This document shows, piece after piece, positions 7,140 to 16,597 of a DNA stretch of 64,000 bases. Source of the stretch: Dehalobacter sp. DCA (GTDB taxonomy: Bacteria; Bacillota; Desulfitobacteriia; Desulfitobacteriales; Syntrophobotulaceae); assembly GCF_000305775.1 (NCBI RefSeq), contig NC_018866.1, positions 1,612,001 to 1,676,000 on the forward strand, given 5' to 3'. The first letter of the stretch is position 1; each line of letters begins with the position of its first letter. The position numbers and the translations under genes were made by a program. The notes under the pieces were generated by a model. It searched no databases. It saw nothing but the letters and a program-made list of their open reading frames with translations, and was not told where the DNA came from.

Positions 7140-8225
7140 CTAGAACTTTACTTGAAGTGTTTCGAGAACCTGATTGATCGGATTAATAATTGTACTTTGA
7201 TTTGAGCCGGCAAATAGCAGACCTACAGCCCTGTTTCTGAAATCTACAACCAAGGATCCGCTGTCGCCCGGTTCAGACATTTTGGAAGCAATGATCTGTT
7301 TTTCAAATAACAGAATTCTACCTTCTCCATAATTGACTTTTACTGTTGAATTAATTGCTCTGATTTTGCCAATCGTTAGTCCTGTAGTTCTCCCTGATTT
7401 TTTTACCGTCATGCCGGGTGCGGCCTCAGTCACACCCGTAACTTTACCGATCTCCAATATTTCTGGGCTCACAGCAGCGGCACTTACCGGTTTGGCGACA
7501 GCGCAGTCCACGCAATTCGGATTAGGGTAAACATTTAATGCCGCATACCTTGCAAGATAACCGATAGCTTCATTTGAACCATCTATTCCTGCCGGTTGAG
7601 TAATTAGATCGTTGATCGAGGCCCGGGCATTGCTCATCATCGATGTATTCGCCAAGACATGATTATTGGATAAGATCAGGGGCTGGCTGCTTTTTTTATC
7701 ATAGACTAACGCTCCAAAGGTTCCGGCTCCCCCCTGATAATGACCAATACTGACACCCGGGACTGCAGGTCTGACCAAAGAAATCCTGCTGACCGCCGAA
7801 GAACCTCCCCGTTCTTTAATTAGCCATCTCCATAGACTCAGGAAGTCACCAGCATTTATTCTTTCTTTGGTTGTAGCTTTTGCATTAAAATTGAACGTCA
7901 GGTTTTTGTGCAGGGTTTTGGGGAAATTTTTCGCGGGATTCCCCACGAGGTTTCGAAGGAAAACAACGAACCCTTGTGCTGCTGCGCGCCTGCCACTGGC
8001 TTCATTGTGAGCAAAAATTTCCCCAATTTCGATTACATCGGTGAGTATATTATTAATCAGATTTGGTACACATTCATTGTCCCCGAGTTCCGAGCGGGGA
8101 ATCTTTTTCTCGACAAAAACAAGTAATGCTTCCGTTCCCGTCGGATGACCATTGGTTTCTTTAATCCCGTTACCAAAGCCTATAACTCCGGGCATTGCCA
8201 ACATTTCTTGCAGCTGATCGTTCAT
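7140..8225 (-). CDS. Cytoplasmic trypsin-like (S1-fold) serine protease
   Basis: 361 residues. The chymotrypsin-fold triad can be read: His in LSNNHVLANT (about 195), Asp in NCVDCAVAKP (about 240) and Ser in EPGDSGSLVVD (about 325). The first 90 residues form a separate domain (GVIGFGNGIKETNG, LLVFVEKK) that I have seen attached to bacterial proteases of this type. There is no signal peptide or membrane helix, unlike HtrA/DegP, and no PDZ domain, so it should act inside the cell. The ATG at 8225 follows AAAGGAAAGG; a longer upstream start lacks a site. Substrate unknown. It lies 62 bp after the NYN gene, so co-transcription is possible. Confidence 0.75.
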   Translation of the reverse strand: MNDQLQEMLAMPGVIGFGNGIKETNGHPTGTEALLVFVEKKIPRSELGDNECVPNLINNILTDVIEIGEIFAHNEASGRRAAAQGFVVFLRNLVGNPAKNFPKTLHKNLTFNFNAKATTKERINAGDFLSLWRWLIKERGGSSAVSRISLVRPAVPGVSIGHYQGGAGTFGALVYDKKSSQPLILSNNHVLANTSMMSNARASINDLITQPAGIDGSNEAIGYLARYAALNVYPNPNCVDCAVAKPVSAAAVSPEILEIGKVTGVTEAAPGMTVKKSGRTTGLTIGKIRAINSTVKVNYGEGRILLFEKQIIASKMSEPGDSGSLVVDFRNRAVGLLFAGSNQSTIINPINQVLETLQVKF

Positions 8226-8287
8226 TGGACACCTTTCCTTTTTTCCATATCCTATGAGAAAAAAGGACAATCGGTGACAGGCTTCCG

Positions 8288-9124
8288 TTACTTCTCAACA
8301 ATCTCTGAACTCAATCTTGCGTAACGGGCTGCAAGCTGTTCTGTCAGATTACTGCCCAGGATTTCTGTGATCAATGGGTTGACCAGGTTTAACAAATAGA
8401 TCTTGGTCTTTTTGATGACAAGGTTTGGATCACGGAATTCTTTTTCTATCAGGCAGTTCTCCGTCAAAAGGTACTGGATAAAATCTTTGACTTCAGAGGC
8501 CGCTCTTCCTAGCTTGGTACTTAAATACGACCGAGCCCTGGTGGAAGCAACATAGGGCAATCTCATCTGCATCTCAGCAATCAATTCGATTCCTGTCGGA
8601 AAATCATCAACCGGCATATACTTGGCAGAATCCTTATTGAGAAGATTAAAGAAAACATCCAGACTTTCACAGTAAGGAATCAGCAAGTGATTGATTTTGT
8701 CTTTGACACCGATGATTCGGACTTCTTTCCCCCAGGCACGGATTCTTCGGATAATAGGCAGAAAATCGCCATCACTTGTAAATAAAAGAAACAGTTCTGC
8801 GGCTTTCGGTCTGGTCACCAGAATTTCCTGAACCTCCAGCATCAGTTCCGTATCCGCCGCATTTGCACGGATTTCGGTGTTCACATAGTTATTTTTCCCA
8901 TAGACATGACGCGTGAAGATGTTTTTCTTTTCAAAGGCAGTTTGGGTCCTCCAGAATTCTTCCTTGTCAAAATTTGCATACAAATAGACGGCTTTTAGAT
9001 CCACTCCAATATGATCCGCATAGTCCTCCAGGAGCTGAATAAACTCCTCGGGCATCAGCCTATAGCCGTATTCGTGAAGGCCTTCCCAGATATTTTCGTA
9101 ATCAACAAATGCTATTGCCTTCAA
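8288..9124 (-). CDS. NYN-domain (PIN-like) RNase family protein
   Basis: 278 residues. The N-terminal half is a NYN domain: FVDYENI at residues 6-12, AADTELMLEV near 90 and FTSDGDFLPIIRRIR near 115, giving the acidic cluster expected of a metal-dependent nuclease (LabA/DUF88-like). The C-terminal 80 residues (YLSTKLGRAASEVKDFIQYLL) look like a winged-helix or OST-HTH/LOTUS RNA-binding domain. Members of the family cut or bind RNA; the target here is unknown. The start follows AAAGGGG. Confidence 0.8.
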   Translation of the reverse strand: MKAIAFVDYENIWEGLHEYGYRLMPEEFIQLLEDYADHIGVDLKAVYLYANFDKEEFWRTQTAFEKKNIFTRHVYGKNNYVNTEIRANAADTELMLEVQEILVTRPKAAELFLLFTSDGDFLPIIRRIRAWGKEVRIIGVKDKINHLLIPYCESLDVFFNLLNKDSAKYMPVDDFPTGIELIAEMQMRLPYVASTRARSYLSTKLGRAASEVKDFIQYLLTENCLIEKEFRDPNLVIKKTKIYLLNLVNPLITEILGSNLTEQLAARYARLSSEIVEK

Positions 9125-9237
9125 TGAAGATACCCCTTTTGCTCATTGTTCCTCTATCAATATATGTCTGCCTCGGACAAGGAGTGACAGGCTTATGTTT
9201 ATCAAAAGTCTATGGTTTTCTTTCTACAAAAAATAAG

Positions 9238-9276
9238 GTCTTCCCTCAGATTTAAACTCTGAAGGAAGACTTTTTT
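9238..9276. terminator. Bidirectional terminator below fdhA
   Basis: GTCTTCC-C-TCAGA / TCTGA-A-GGAAGAC stem with a 7-base loop. The plus side is followed by six T; the minus side continues CTTATTTTTT. It ends the leftward formate dehydrogenase transcript. A 62-codon minus-strand frame over it has no ribosome site and is not a gene. Confidence 0.85.
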
Positions 9277-9367
9277 AGTTGGTGACAAATTTTTGTATTT
9301 TTTGCCTTTCATGCATATTCTTAAATTTACCTTGATGATGCAATAATTAGCAACTGCCCATATTGTT

Positions 9368-12043
9368 TTACTTCGAAATTCTAACTGCACACACCTTGTA
9401 TTCGTACGTACCCGAGACCTTATCGCAAGCTGCGTTCGTCAAAACATTGACCGGGGAGTCCACATAGTGGAACGTCATGAAGATCATTCCAGGCGGAACT
9501 TTGTCCGTTACCCTGACCTTTGTATCCACTTCGCCCCGGCGTGAGGAGACCCTGACCTTCTCACCGTCACAGACATTTAGGTTCCTGGCATCTTCAGGGT
9601 TGACCTCGGCAAATTCTTCTGCCGAATAAGCACTTAACACGTCTGAATAGCGCGTCGAGATGTTATAGTGGCTAAGTTTGCGTCCGGTGCTGAGCAGGAA
9701 AGGATAATTCTTATCCGGCAGCTCATCCGAAACTCTGGCTTCAATTGGCATAAACAGCCCATTGCCCCGCGTGCAGCCATCCATATGCAGGATCGGGGTA
9801 CCCGGATGGGTTTCACAGGTAACCGGCCACTGCAGGCCATGCGTTCCGAGACGTTCGTGCGAAATACCCGCGTATTGCGGTGCCAGTGAAGAGACTTCAT
9901 TCATGATGTCTGCCGTTGAATGATAGTTGAAATCAGAGCCCATTCTGTTGGCAATGGCACTGATAATCTGCCAGTCTGGTTTGGCGCCTTCAGCAGGCTC
10001 AACCGCTTTGTTGACCATTTGCACGCGACGTTCGGTATTCGTAAATGTTCCGGTTTTTTCCGCGTAGCTCACGCCGGGAAGCACGACATCGGCCAGTTTG
10101 GCTGTCTCGGTAAGGAAGATATCCTGGACAACCAGAAAGTCAAGTGCCTGTAGTCCCTTGCGTACATGGTGGGCATCTGCATCCGTTGAAACCGGGTCCT
10201 CTCCCATGATATACATTGCTTTCAGCTTCCCTTTAAGAGAGGCTTCAAACATATCCGGGATCATGTACCCTTTGTTCGGGTTTAAAGGTACTCCCCAGAC
10301 CTTTTCAAATTTGTCTCTTGCTTTTTCGTCTTCCACTTTCTGATATCCCGGGAAGAAGTTCGGCAGCGCGCCCATATCACAGGCTCCCTGGACATTGTTT
10401 TGTCCCCGCAGCGGATTGACGCCGGAATTTTCTTTGCCAAGATTGCCGGTCAGCATGGCCAGGTTGGCCAGGGACATCACATTGTCCGTACCGGTGATAT
10501 GCTCGGTAATGCCCAGTGTATAGAAGATCTGGGCACTTTCGGCTGTAGCATAGATCTCCGCAGCCTGATAAAGGAGTTCCTCCTGAACCCCGGTAACCCT
10601 GCTGACATACTCGGGCGTATATTTAGGAAGGATCACCTTCAGTCCTTCATATCCTTCCGTTCTTTTTTCAATAAAGGAACGATCTTCCCATCCCTGATTC
10701 AGAATGATATGCATCAGCCCGTTGACCAGCGTGATGTCTGTCCCGGGCCGCAGCCGCATCCAGACTTCGGCAAACCCGGTCAGCTCGATTCCCCTCGGAT
10801 CGGCCACAATCAGTCTGCAGCCGTTGAGTACTGCCTGCTTGATCTTGCCGCCGATGACGGGATGAGCTTCAGTCGTATTGGAACCGATCACTAAAATAAC
10901 CTTAGAATGCGGTATTTCACCAATTGAGTTCGTCATAGCTCCCGAACCAAATGAAGTGGCCAGACCGGCCACAGAGGGAGCGTGTCAGGTCCGGGCGCAA
11001 TGATCGATGTTATTGGTTCCGATCACTGCGCGCATCAGTTTTTGCATCAGGTAATTGTCTTCATTGATACAGCGTGCTGAGCTTAAAGCACCTAGCGAAT
11101 CAGGACCATTTTCGGCCTTGATTGCCGTGAATTTCTCTGCGATAAGATCAATGGCTTCGTCCCAGTTCGCTTCGACCAGTTCACCGTCTTTTCTGATCAA
11201 CGGAGCTTGCAGGCGGTTCGGACTGTGAATCGTATCATATCCAAATCGTCCTTTCACACACAGTGCCCTGCCATTAACCGGTGCATCGGAATTGGAGGTT
11301 ACTCCGATCACTTTGCCGTCCTTGACGTTCAGGTCAAAATTGCAGCCTGTTCCGCAGTAAGGACACGTGGTCCGAACCTTTTTGATTTCCCAGGGACGTC
11401 CTTTGCCGATCATTTGTTTTTCAGTCAGTGCGCCAACCGGACAAACGGCCAGACATGAGCCGCAGAATACACAATCCGAGTCACCGTACGGCAGGTCAAA
11501 AGCAGGCCCAACCTGGGTTTCAAAACCGCGTTTGGAATAATCCAGAACATTATTGACCTGAATCTCGGCACAAGCCCTCACGCATTTGCCGCATAAAATG
11601 CATTTATTCATATCCCGAAAAATGAACGGATTGCTGTCATCCGGGTCAGAGCAGCGTTTCTCTCCCTGAAAAGTATTTCCTTTGACCTGATATTCATAGG
11701 CATAACGGGAAAGATCGCAGTCTCCCATCTTTTCGCAGGTTAGGCAGTCAATATCATGGTTCGCTAAAATCAATTCCAGGATAGTTCTGCGGGCTTCCCT
11801 AATTTCCGATGTTGAAGTCCTTACGACCATCCCCTGTTGTACTTCCATCGTACATGCTGTAGCCAGGTTTCGCATGCCTTCTACTTCGACCATGCACAAC
11901 CTGCAAGCGCCCCAGTTGGTCAGTTCGGGAGCATGGCACAGTGTCGGAACAGAAATCCCGTTTTTCCGGCAAGCTTCCAAAATCGTAGATTTTGCTGAGG
12001 CCAATACAGTTTTTCCGTCAATTTGGAGTTGAACCTTTTCCAC
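9368..12043 (-). CDS. fdhA: Selenocysteine-containing formate dehydrogenase catalytic subunit
   Basis: One 891-residue protein read through an in-frame UGA at 10987-10985 (residue 353). It oxidises formate, or reduces CO2, at a molybdenum or tungsten bis-pterin cofactor. N-terminus: [2Fe-2S] site (CHAPELTNWGACRLC), His-Cys [4Fe-4S] site (HDIDCLTCEKMGDC), two ferredoxin clusters (CILCGKCVRAC, CVFCGSCLAVCPVG). Then the catalytic domain with its own cluster (CPYCGTGC) and pterin-binding segments to the end. The UGA falls in NIDHCART-U-HAPSVAG, exactly where family members carry selenocysteine, and a SECIS hairpin follows. GTG start with AAAGGAGTGAG. Last gene of an operon with NuoE- and NuoF-like subunits, so NAD is the likely partner, with ferredoxin possible (inference). 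An automatic caller would split it in two. Confidence 0.95.
10938..10987 (-). promoter_or_regulatory. UGA selenocysteine codon and bacterial SECIS hairpin in fdhA
   Basis: The UGA is at 10987-10985. Twelve bases later comes a perfect stem GTGGCC / GGCCAC (10972-10967 with 10961-10956) closing the loop GGTCT, the apical GGUCU known from E. coli fdhF. An outer GCTCCC / GGGAGC pairing (10981-10976 with 10943-10938) extends it. It should bind SelB and direct selenocysteine insertion. Confidence 0.92.
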
Positions 12044-12158
12044 ACTCTCACTCCTTTTTCACTTTTCATCCAAGCAAACAATACAAATCACTCGACATTC
12101 AAATAAACGAATACCTGATCAGCCATTCCTAAGCTTATCTGGATAACCATTTGAAATA

Positions 12159-14105
12159 CTAAGCTAAGCTGATTGCATTAAATTTGCATTTTTTCAGACA
12201 AGCCCCGCATTTAATGCATTTCTGCGTATCGATCACATAGGGTGTCTCTTTATCCCCGGTGATGCAGCCGACCGGACAGACTTTGGAACATTGCCCGCAG
12301 CGCTTGCATTTTTCATTGTCGACCGTATATTCCATCAGCGCGGTACAGGCATGTGCCGGACATCGTTTCTCAAAGATATGGGCTTCATATTCGTGACGGA
12401 AATAGCGCAGTGTAGCGAGCAGCGGATTCGGGGCTGTCTGACCAAGACCACACAGTGATGTCCGTTTGATAACCTTGGCCAGATTTTCCAACGTATTCAG
12501 GTCCTCAGCTTGCCCCTCACCCTTGGTGATCCGGACCAGGATTTCCAGAAGCCGCTTCGTTCCTTCCCGGCAGGGTGTACACTTGCCGCAGGATTCCTTT
12601 TGGGTAAAGCTTAAGAAAAAACGCGCAATATCGACCATACATGTCGTATTATCAAGGATAACCAGTCCGCCTGAGCCAACCATTGCTCCTGCGGCGGTCA
12701 GATTATCATAATCGACTTCAATATCCAGCATTTCCTCGGGCAGACAGCCTCCGGAGGGCCCCCCGATCTGAACAGCCTTAAATTGGTTCCCGTCCTTGAT
12801 CCCGCCGCCGATATCAAAGATGATGTCCCTCAGCGTGATCCCCATCGGCACTTCCACCAGGCCGGTGTTATTGACCTTGCCGGTCAGAGCAAATATCTTG
12901 GTGCCTTTGCTTTTTTCAGTGCCGAATTGCGTATACCAGTCTGTGCCATTCCGTAAAATATACGGTACATTGGCCCAAGTCTCGACGTTGTTAATATTGG
13001 TCGGTTTCCCCCAGAGACCTTTGACGGCAGGGTAGGGAGGCCTGACCGTCGGCATCCCGCGCTTGCCTTCAATGGAAGCAATCAGGGCCGTCTCCTCGCC
13101 GCAGACAAAAGCGCCTGCACCGGCTTTGATCTTTAGTTTGAAGTTAAATCCGGAATTCAGGATGTTATTGCCCAGTAATCCGTTTTCCTCAGCCTGGGCA
13201 ATCGCGGTTTTAAGCCTGTCGATCGCGAGCGGATACTCGGCCCGGCAGTAGATATAACCCTCGTCAGCGCCAATCGCGTAAGCTCCGATCAGCATTCCTT
13301 CAATCACCGCATGCGGGTCTCCTTCAAGAACGCCCCTGTCCATGAACGCACCGGGATCTCCCTCATCTGCGTTGCAGATCACATATTTTTTGGTGCCCTC
13401 TGACTGGCGGCATAGACTCCATTTAAGTCCTGTCGGAAAGCCTGCACCTCCGCGGCCTCTCAAGCCTGATTTTTTGACTTCCTCCACAACCTTGTCCGGG
13501 CTCATGGTTTGAATCGCTTTGGCCAAACCCTTGTAGCCGTCTTTAGCGAGATAATGGCTGATTTCCTCTGGGTCGATCTTGCCGCAGTTATCAAGGATGA
13601 TCCGTTTCTGTTTGGCAAATAAATTCACGGTCTCAAAATTTGCCGCGAGTTTCCCCGATACCGGATCCTCGTAAAGAAGTCTTTCGACTTTTTCATCACG
13701 TATAATATCTTTTTCGATGATTTCGGAGATGTCCTCCGCTTTAACCTTCGTATAGAAAGTCTTGTCCGGTTCAATGATCACGGTCGGCCCTTGTTCGCAA
13801 AAACCATGACAGCCCGTAGAGCGGACGTCAGCCGTATGGATGCCTCTTTCAGCCAATCCTTCCCTGAGTAGATCGATTAATGTCTGGGAACCCGAAGAAA
13901 AGCAGCCTGTTCCATTGCAGACCAGAACCTGCTTATTTTTTCTGTCTGGTTCCAGGATCAAAGACATCAGTTTCTGCCTCTGCTGTTTGCAGGAAACATC
14001 GTCATGGCATAACGGCCCTTCCGTCCTGCATTGAACATAATCGGAACAGGGAGTGGATGTTGTATGATGACATTTTTCACAACACGGGTTCGCTAAAACC
14101 TTCAT
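12159..14105 (-). CDS. NuoF/HydB-like NADH-binding diaphorase subunit of formate dehydrogenase
   Basis: 648 residues. Parts in order: an unusual N-terminal tail with seven cysteines in the first 39 residues; a thioredoxin-like [2Fe-2S] domain (VCNGTGCFSSG, STGCHGFCEQGP); the FMN/NADH core (GRGGAGFPTGLKWS, NADEGDPGAFMDRG); the NuoF cluster site (ESCGKCTPCREGTKR); and a C-terminal pair of ferredoxin clusters (CKRCGQCSKVCPVG, CIKCGACLKKC). This full-length layout is that of electron-bifurcating HydB/HylB subunits. It passes electrons between FdhA and NAD(H), and perhaps ferredoxin. Start follows AAGGGAGGGG; the gene begins 13 bp after the NuoE-like stop. Confidence 0.92.
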   Translation of the reverse strand: MKVLANPCCEKCHHTTSTPCSDYVQCRTEGPLCHDDVSCKQQRQKLMSLILEPDRKNKQVLVCNGTGCFSSGSQTLIDLLREGLAERGIHTADVRSTGCHGFCEQGPTVIIEPDKTFYTKVKAEDISEIIEKDIIRDEKVERLLYEDPVSGKLAANFETVNLFAKQKRIILDNCGKIDPEEISHYLAKDGYKGLAKAIQTMSPDKVVEEVKKSGLRGRGGAGFPTGLKWSLCRQSEGTKKYVICNADEGDPGAFMDRGVLEGDPHAVIEGMLIGAYAIGADEGYIYCRAEYPLAIDRLKTAIAQAEENGLLGNNILNSGFNFKLKIKAGAGAFVCGEETALIASIEGKRGMPTVRPPYPAVKGLWGKPTNINNVETWANVPYILRNGTDWYTQFGTEKSKGTKIFALTGKVNNTGLVEVPMGITLRDIIFDIGGGIKDGNQFKAVQIGGPSGGCLPEEMLDIEVDYDNLTAAGAMVGSGGLVILDNTTCMVDIARFFLSFTQKESCGKCTPCREGTKRLLEILVRITKGEGQAEDLNTLENLAKVIKRTSLCGLGQTAPNPLLATLRYFRHEYEAHIFEKRCPAHACTALMEYTVDNEKCKRCGQCSKVCPVGCITGDKETPYVIDTQKCIKCGACLKKCKFNAISLA

Positions 14106-14118
14106 CGTTTCCCCTCCC

Positions 14119-14616
14119 TTATTTAAATCTTTTCAGAATATCCGGCACCAGGCCGGAATTCATATTCCCAAAAACCTGACCGTTGATGGTCATGACAGGA
14201 GCCAGGCCACAGGCTCCAATACAAGCAACGGTTTCCAACGTGAATCTTTGATCAGCGGTAGTCTCTCCGGCAACAATTGCGAGTTCACGTTCAATCTCAA
14301 AAAGTACTTTCTGAGCGCCCCTGACGTGACAGGCCGTTCCCATACAAACCCGGATCAAATTACGGCCTGTTGGTTTCAGTCTGAACTGAGCATAGAAAGT
14401 AACGACGCCAAATACTTTTGCCTCAGGAATCTTCAGTCCTTCGGCAATGGCCCGCATGACGGCCTCAGGAAGATAACCATACACTTCCTGAGCTTCCTGG
14501 AGAACCGGAATAAGAGCACCATCATGACCCTGATAAGCAGAGAGGATCTCATTCAGCCTGTGTTGGTTGGAATCAGCAAATACTGCCTCTTGTTTGGAGT
14601 CACAACACTTACACAT
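14119..14616 (-). CDS. NuoE/HydC-like [2Fe-2S] subunit of formate dehydrogenase
   Basis: 165 residues, the 24-kDa-type subunit that carries one [2Fe-2S] cluster and pairs with NuoF. The four ligands are in CMGTACHVRGA and ACIGACGLAPV. Helical N-terminal part (PVLQEAQEVYGYLPEAVM, VFGVVTFYAQF) is typical. I chose the ATG at 14616, preceded by AAGGAGAGTG, over an in-frame start 51 bases upstream. The protein opens MCKCCDS, adding three cysteines that are not part of the family core and echo the Cys-rich tail of its NuoF-like partner. Confidence 0.92.
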   Translation of the reverse strand: MCKCCDSKQEAVFADSNQHRLNEILSAYQGHDGALIPVLQEAQEVYGYLPEAVMRAIAEGLKIPEAKVFGVVTFYAQFRLKPTGRNLIRVCMGTACHVRGAQKVLFEIERELAIVAGETTADQRFTLETVACIGACGLAPVMTINGQVFGNMNSGLVPDILKRFK

Positions 14617-14656
14617 ATTCACTCTCCTTAAATTGTCATAATCTTCGCAAATATGA

Positions 14657-15232
14657 TTATGGAACATAGATTACACCATTTTCTGTAAGCAGTAAAGACA
14701 TTTTAAAATCGTGATCCTCTGCTGCAATTTTTTCAACCAGCTGACAATCGTACGCCAAACCGACGATGCAGACGTCTTTCCTTAATTGAGGCAGAAAACG
14801 GTCATAAAAGCCTTTGCCAAAACCAATCCTTTCGCCTTGCCTGTCGAATACGACACCCGGAACTAGAATCAGATCAATTTCTTCTGGGGATACCGGATGC
14901 AAGCGGTCGGAACGCGGCTCTCTGATTCCAAAAGTCCCTGACTGCACATCATCTTTAACATTTCTGATCTCACACGGAATGATAGTTTCCCCCTGACATA
15001 ACGGAATGATCAGCTTTTTTCGTGCTTTGAGCGTTTCTTCGGCAACCCCGGTAGTTTCTGCTTCATCCCAATAATTTAAGTACATCATAATTATCTCAGC
15101 GTTCTGATAATCTGGCAAAGACATTATATTCCTCTGAATCCGATCATTTTTTTGCCTACGTTCATCAGCTGTCATGACCCTCCTGATTTGAAGAACTTTT
15201 TTTCGAAATAAATCTTTTTCTTTTTCGTTCAC
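14657..15232 (-). CDS. 5-formyltetrahydrofolate cyclo-ligase
   Basis: 191 residues. It converts 5-formyl-THF to 5,10-methenyl-THF with ATP, returning stored formyl groups to the folate C1 pool. Signatures: the basic N-terminal helix with VLQIRRVMTADERRQK, IMMYLNYWDEAETTG, and the C-terminal LILVPGVVFDRQGERIGFGKGFYDR. The GTG at 15232 follows AGGAGGAAG; an ATG 21 bases further up overlaps that site. It heads the leftward formate dehydrogenase group (41 bp to the NuoE-like gene), which fits a shared C1 role (formate, folate). Confidence 0.9.
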   Translation of the reverse strand: MNEKEKDLFRKKVLQIRRVMTADERRQKNDRIQRNIMSLPDYQNAEIIMMYLNYWDEAETTGVAEETLKARKKLIIPLCQGETIIPCEIRNVKDDVQSGTFGIREPRSDRLHPVSPEEIDLILVPGVVFDRQGERIGFGKGFYDRFLPQLRKDVCIVGLAYDCQLVEKIAAEDHDFKMSLLLTENGVIYVP

Positions 15233-15577
15233 GTTCTGCTTCCTCCTGGTCATATGTCTGCATTATAGAGCAAAATTAATCAAATTTTCGACATTAATCA
15301 CTTCTAAAATTGCAATTTCCTAACAATGATGTTCGTTTAGCATTTTTCCCCTAAGAAATTATCCCCATCCGCAGTAGCCAAAGAACAAGTTTTTTCATGG
15401 TTTATCCACATTATCCACAATCGTTGTGGATAAATATTGCATCCTATGTTTTTCTTATACCTATTCTTTTTTGTCGATTTTTTTACCATAATAAATAAAA
15501 AATATAAAGTTTTTGATAATTTTGATAATTATTAATGAATAATTGAATATAAACTGATGTAACTGCGTCCTCCAATT
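15233..15577. other. Gene-free AT-rich stretch with DnaA-box cluster
   Basis: 345 bp without a credible gene. It holds a near-consensus DnaA box TTATCCCCA (15359-15367), two perfect tandem boxes TTATCCACA (15402-15410 and 15411-15419) and an inverted perfect box TGTGGATAA (15425-15433). About 120 bp of almost pure A/T follow, up to the tsaD stop. A TATAAT-like -10 for the leftward cyclo-ligase gene lies near 15266. Confidence 0.8.
15402..15433. promoter_or_regulatory. Cluster of three perfect DnaA boxes
   Basis: TTATCCACA twice in direct contact, then TGTGGATAA five bases further on the other strand. All three equal the strict consensus. No replication-initiation gene is near, so it is a DnaA-binding site of unknown purpose: titration, reactivation or local gene control. 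Confidence 0.8.
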
Positions 15578-16597
15578 TTACAGATTTAAGCCAGGAACTG
15601 CATTTAACTTCCATGAAGCATAATCATCATTCATAAAGCGATAATAACCGGCCAGTGCAATCATCGCACCATTGTCGGTACAGTATACCGGTGAAGGGTA
15701 AACAAAAGAGATCCCGCGGTGATCCAGTTCCTGCTGCAGCGCTTGCCGCAAATTGCTGTTTGCTGCAACCCCGCCGGCCAGGGCCAAGGTCTTAACCGGA
15801 TATTTTTCCAAGGCCCGGAGGGTTTTCTGCACAAGCACCTCCACAACGGCAGCCAGGAAAGAAGCTGCCAGGTCGGCAGTATTCAAAACTTCGCCCTTCA
15901 TCCGGGCACTGTTTAAGGTATTAAGTACCGAGGACTTTAACCCGCTGAAACTAAAATCAAAGCTCCCGGTCTCCAGCATCGCTCTGGGAAAATCAAAAGC
16001 TGCTGCGTTTCCTTCGAAAGCAGCTTTCTGGATATTCGGACCGCCCGGATATCCAAATCCGAGCGCCCGGGCTACTTTGTCAAAGGCTTCCCCGGCAGCA
16101 TCATCCCTAGTTCTGCCGATCACTTCATAGTCTAGATGCCCCCTAAAAATAATCAGATTGGTATGTCCGCCGGATGCCAAAAGCGCCAGCAGCGGGAAAT
16201 GTAAGTCCGGATGCTCCAAGAAATTGGCATAAACATGCCCCTCCAGATGGTTGACTCCGATTAAAGGAATGTCTGCTGCATAGGCCATGGCTTTGGCAGC
16301 AGATACTCCCACCAGCAGAGACCCTACCAGCCCCGGGCCGTACGTCACTGCAACCGCAGAAAGATCTTTAAATCCCATACCTGCTTGTCCGAGGGCCTCT
16401 GCAACTACCTGGCTGATATGCAGACAGTGTTCCCGTGATGCTATTTCCGGGACAACGCCGCCATACTTTTGATGGGTACCAATCTGAGATGAGATGATGT
16501 GGCTTTTTAAATCCGTGCCATTGGCTAGGACTGCCGCCGACGTCTCATCACAACTCGTTTCAATACCTAAAATTATTACATTCTTGTTATTGTCCAC
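15578..16597 (-). CDS. tsaD: tRNA N6-adenosine threonylcarbamoyltransferase TsaD
   Basis: 339 residues, the usual TsaD length. It transfers threonylcarbamoyl to A37 of ANN-decoding tRNAs, working with TsaB and TsaE. ASKHA-fold signatures: GIETSCDETSAAV at the N-terminus, the metal-binding HLEGHVYAN, LLASGGHTNLI, and the C-terminal LALAGGVAANSNLR and CTDNGAMIA. The GTG at 16597 follows GGAGGAG; an in-frame extension of 22 codons upstream lacks a site and family support. Other t6A genes lie upstream on the same strand. Confidence 0.96.
   Translation of the reverse strand: MDNNKNVIILGIETSCDETSAAVLANGTDLKSHIISSQIGTHQKYGGVVPEIASREHCLHISQVVAEALGQAGMGFKDLSAVAVTYGPGLVGSLLVGVSAAKAMAYAADIPLIGVNHLEGHVYANFLEHPDLHFPLLALLASGGHTNLIIFRGHLDYEVIGRTRDDAAGEAFDKVARALGFGYPGGPNIQKAAFEGNAAAFDFPRAMLETGSFDFSFSGLKSSVLNTLNSARMKGEVLNTADLAASFLAAVVEVLVQKTLRALEKYPVKTLALAGGVAANSNLRQALQQELDHRGISFVYPSPVYCTDNGAMIALAGYYRFMNDDYASWKLNAVPGLNL

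Noticed and set aside
9202-9390. 62-codon minus-strand reading frame
   Set aside because: It spans the terminator below fdhA, overlaps the fdhA end and has no ribosome site.
10985-10987. Apparent stop codon splitting formate dehydrogenase into two genes
   Set aside because: The stop is UGA at the catalytic Cys/Sec position, both sides are in one frame, and a SECIS hairpin follows, so this is one selenoprotein and not a pseudogene.
15359-15577. Chromosomal replication origin (oriC)
   Set aside because: DnaA boxes and AT-rich DNA are present, but no dnaA, dnaN, gyr, rpmH or gid genes flank it, so I only call a DnaA-binding cluster.
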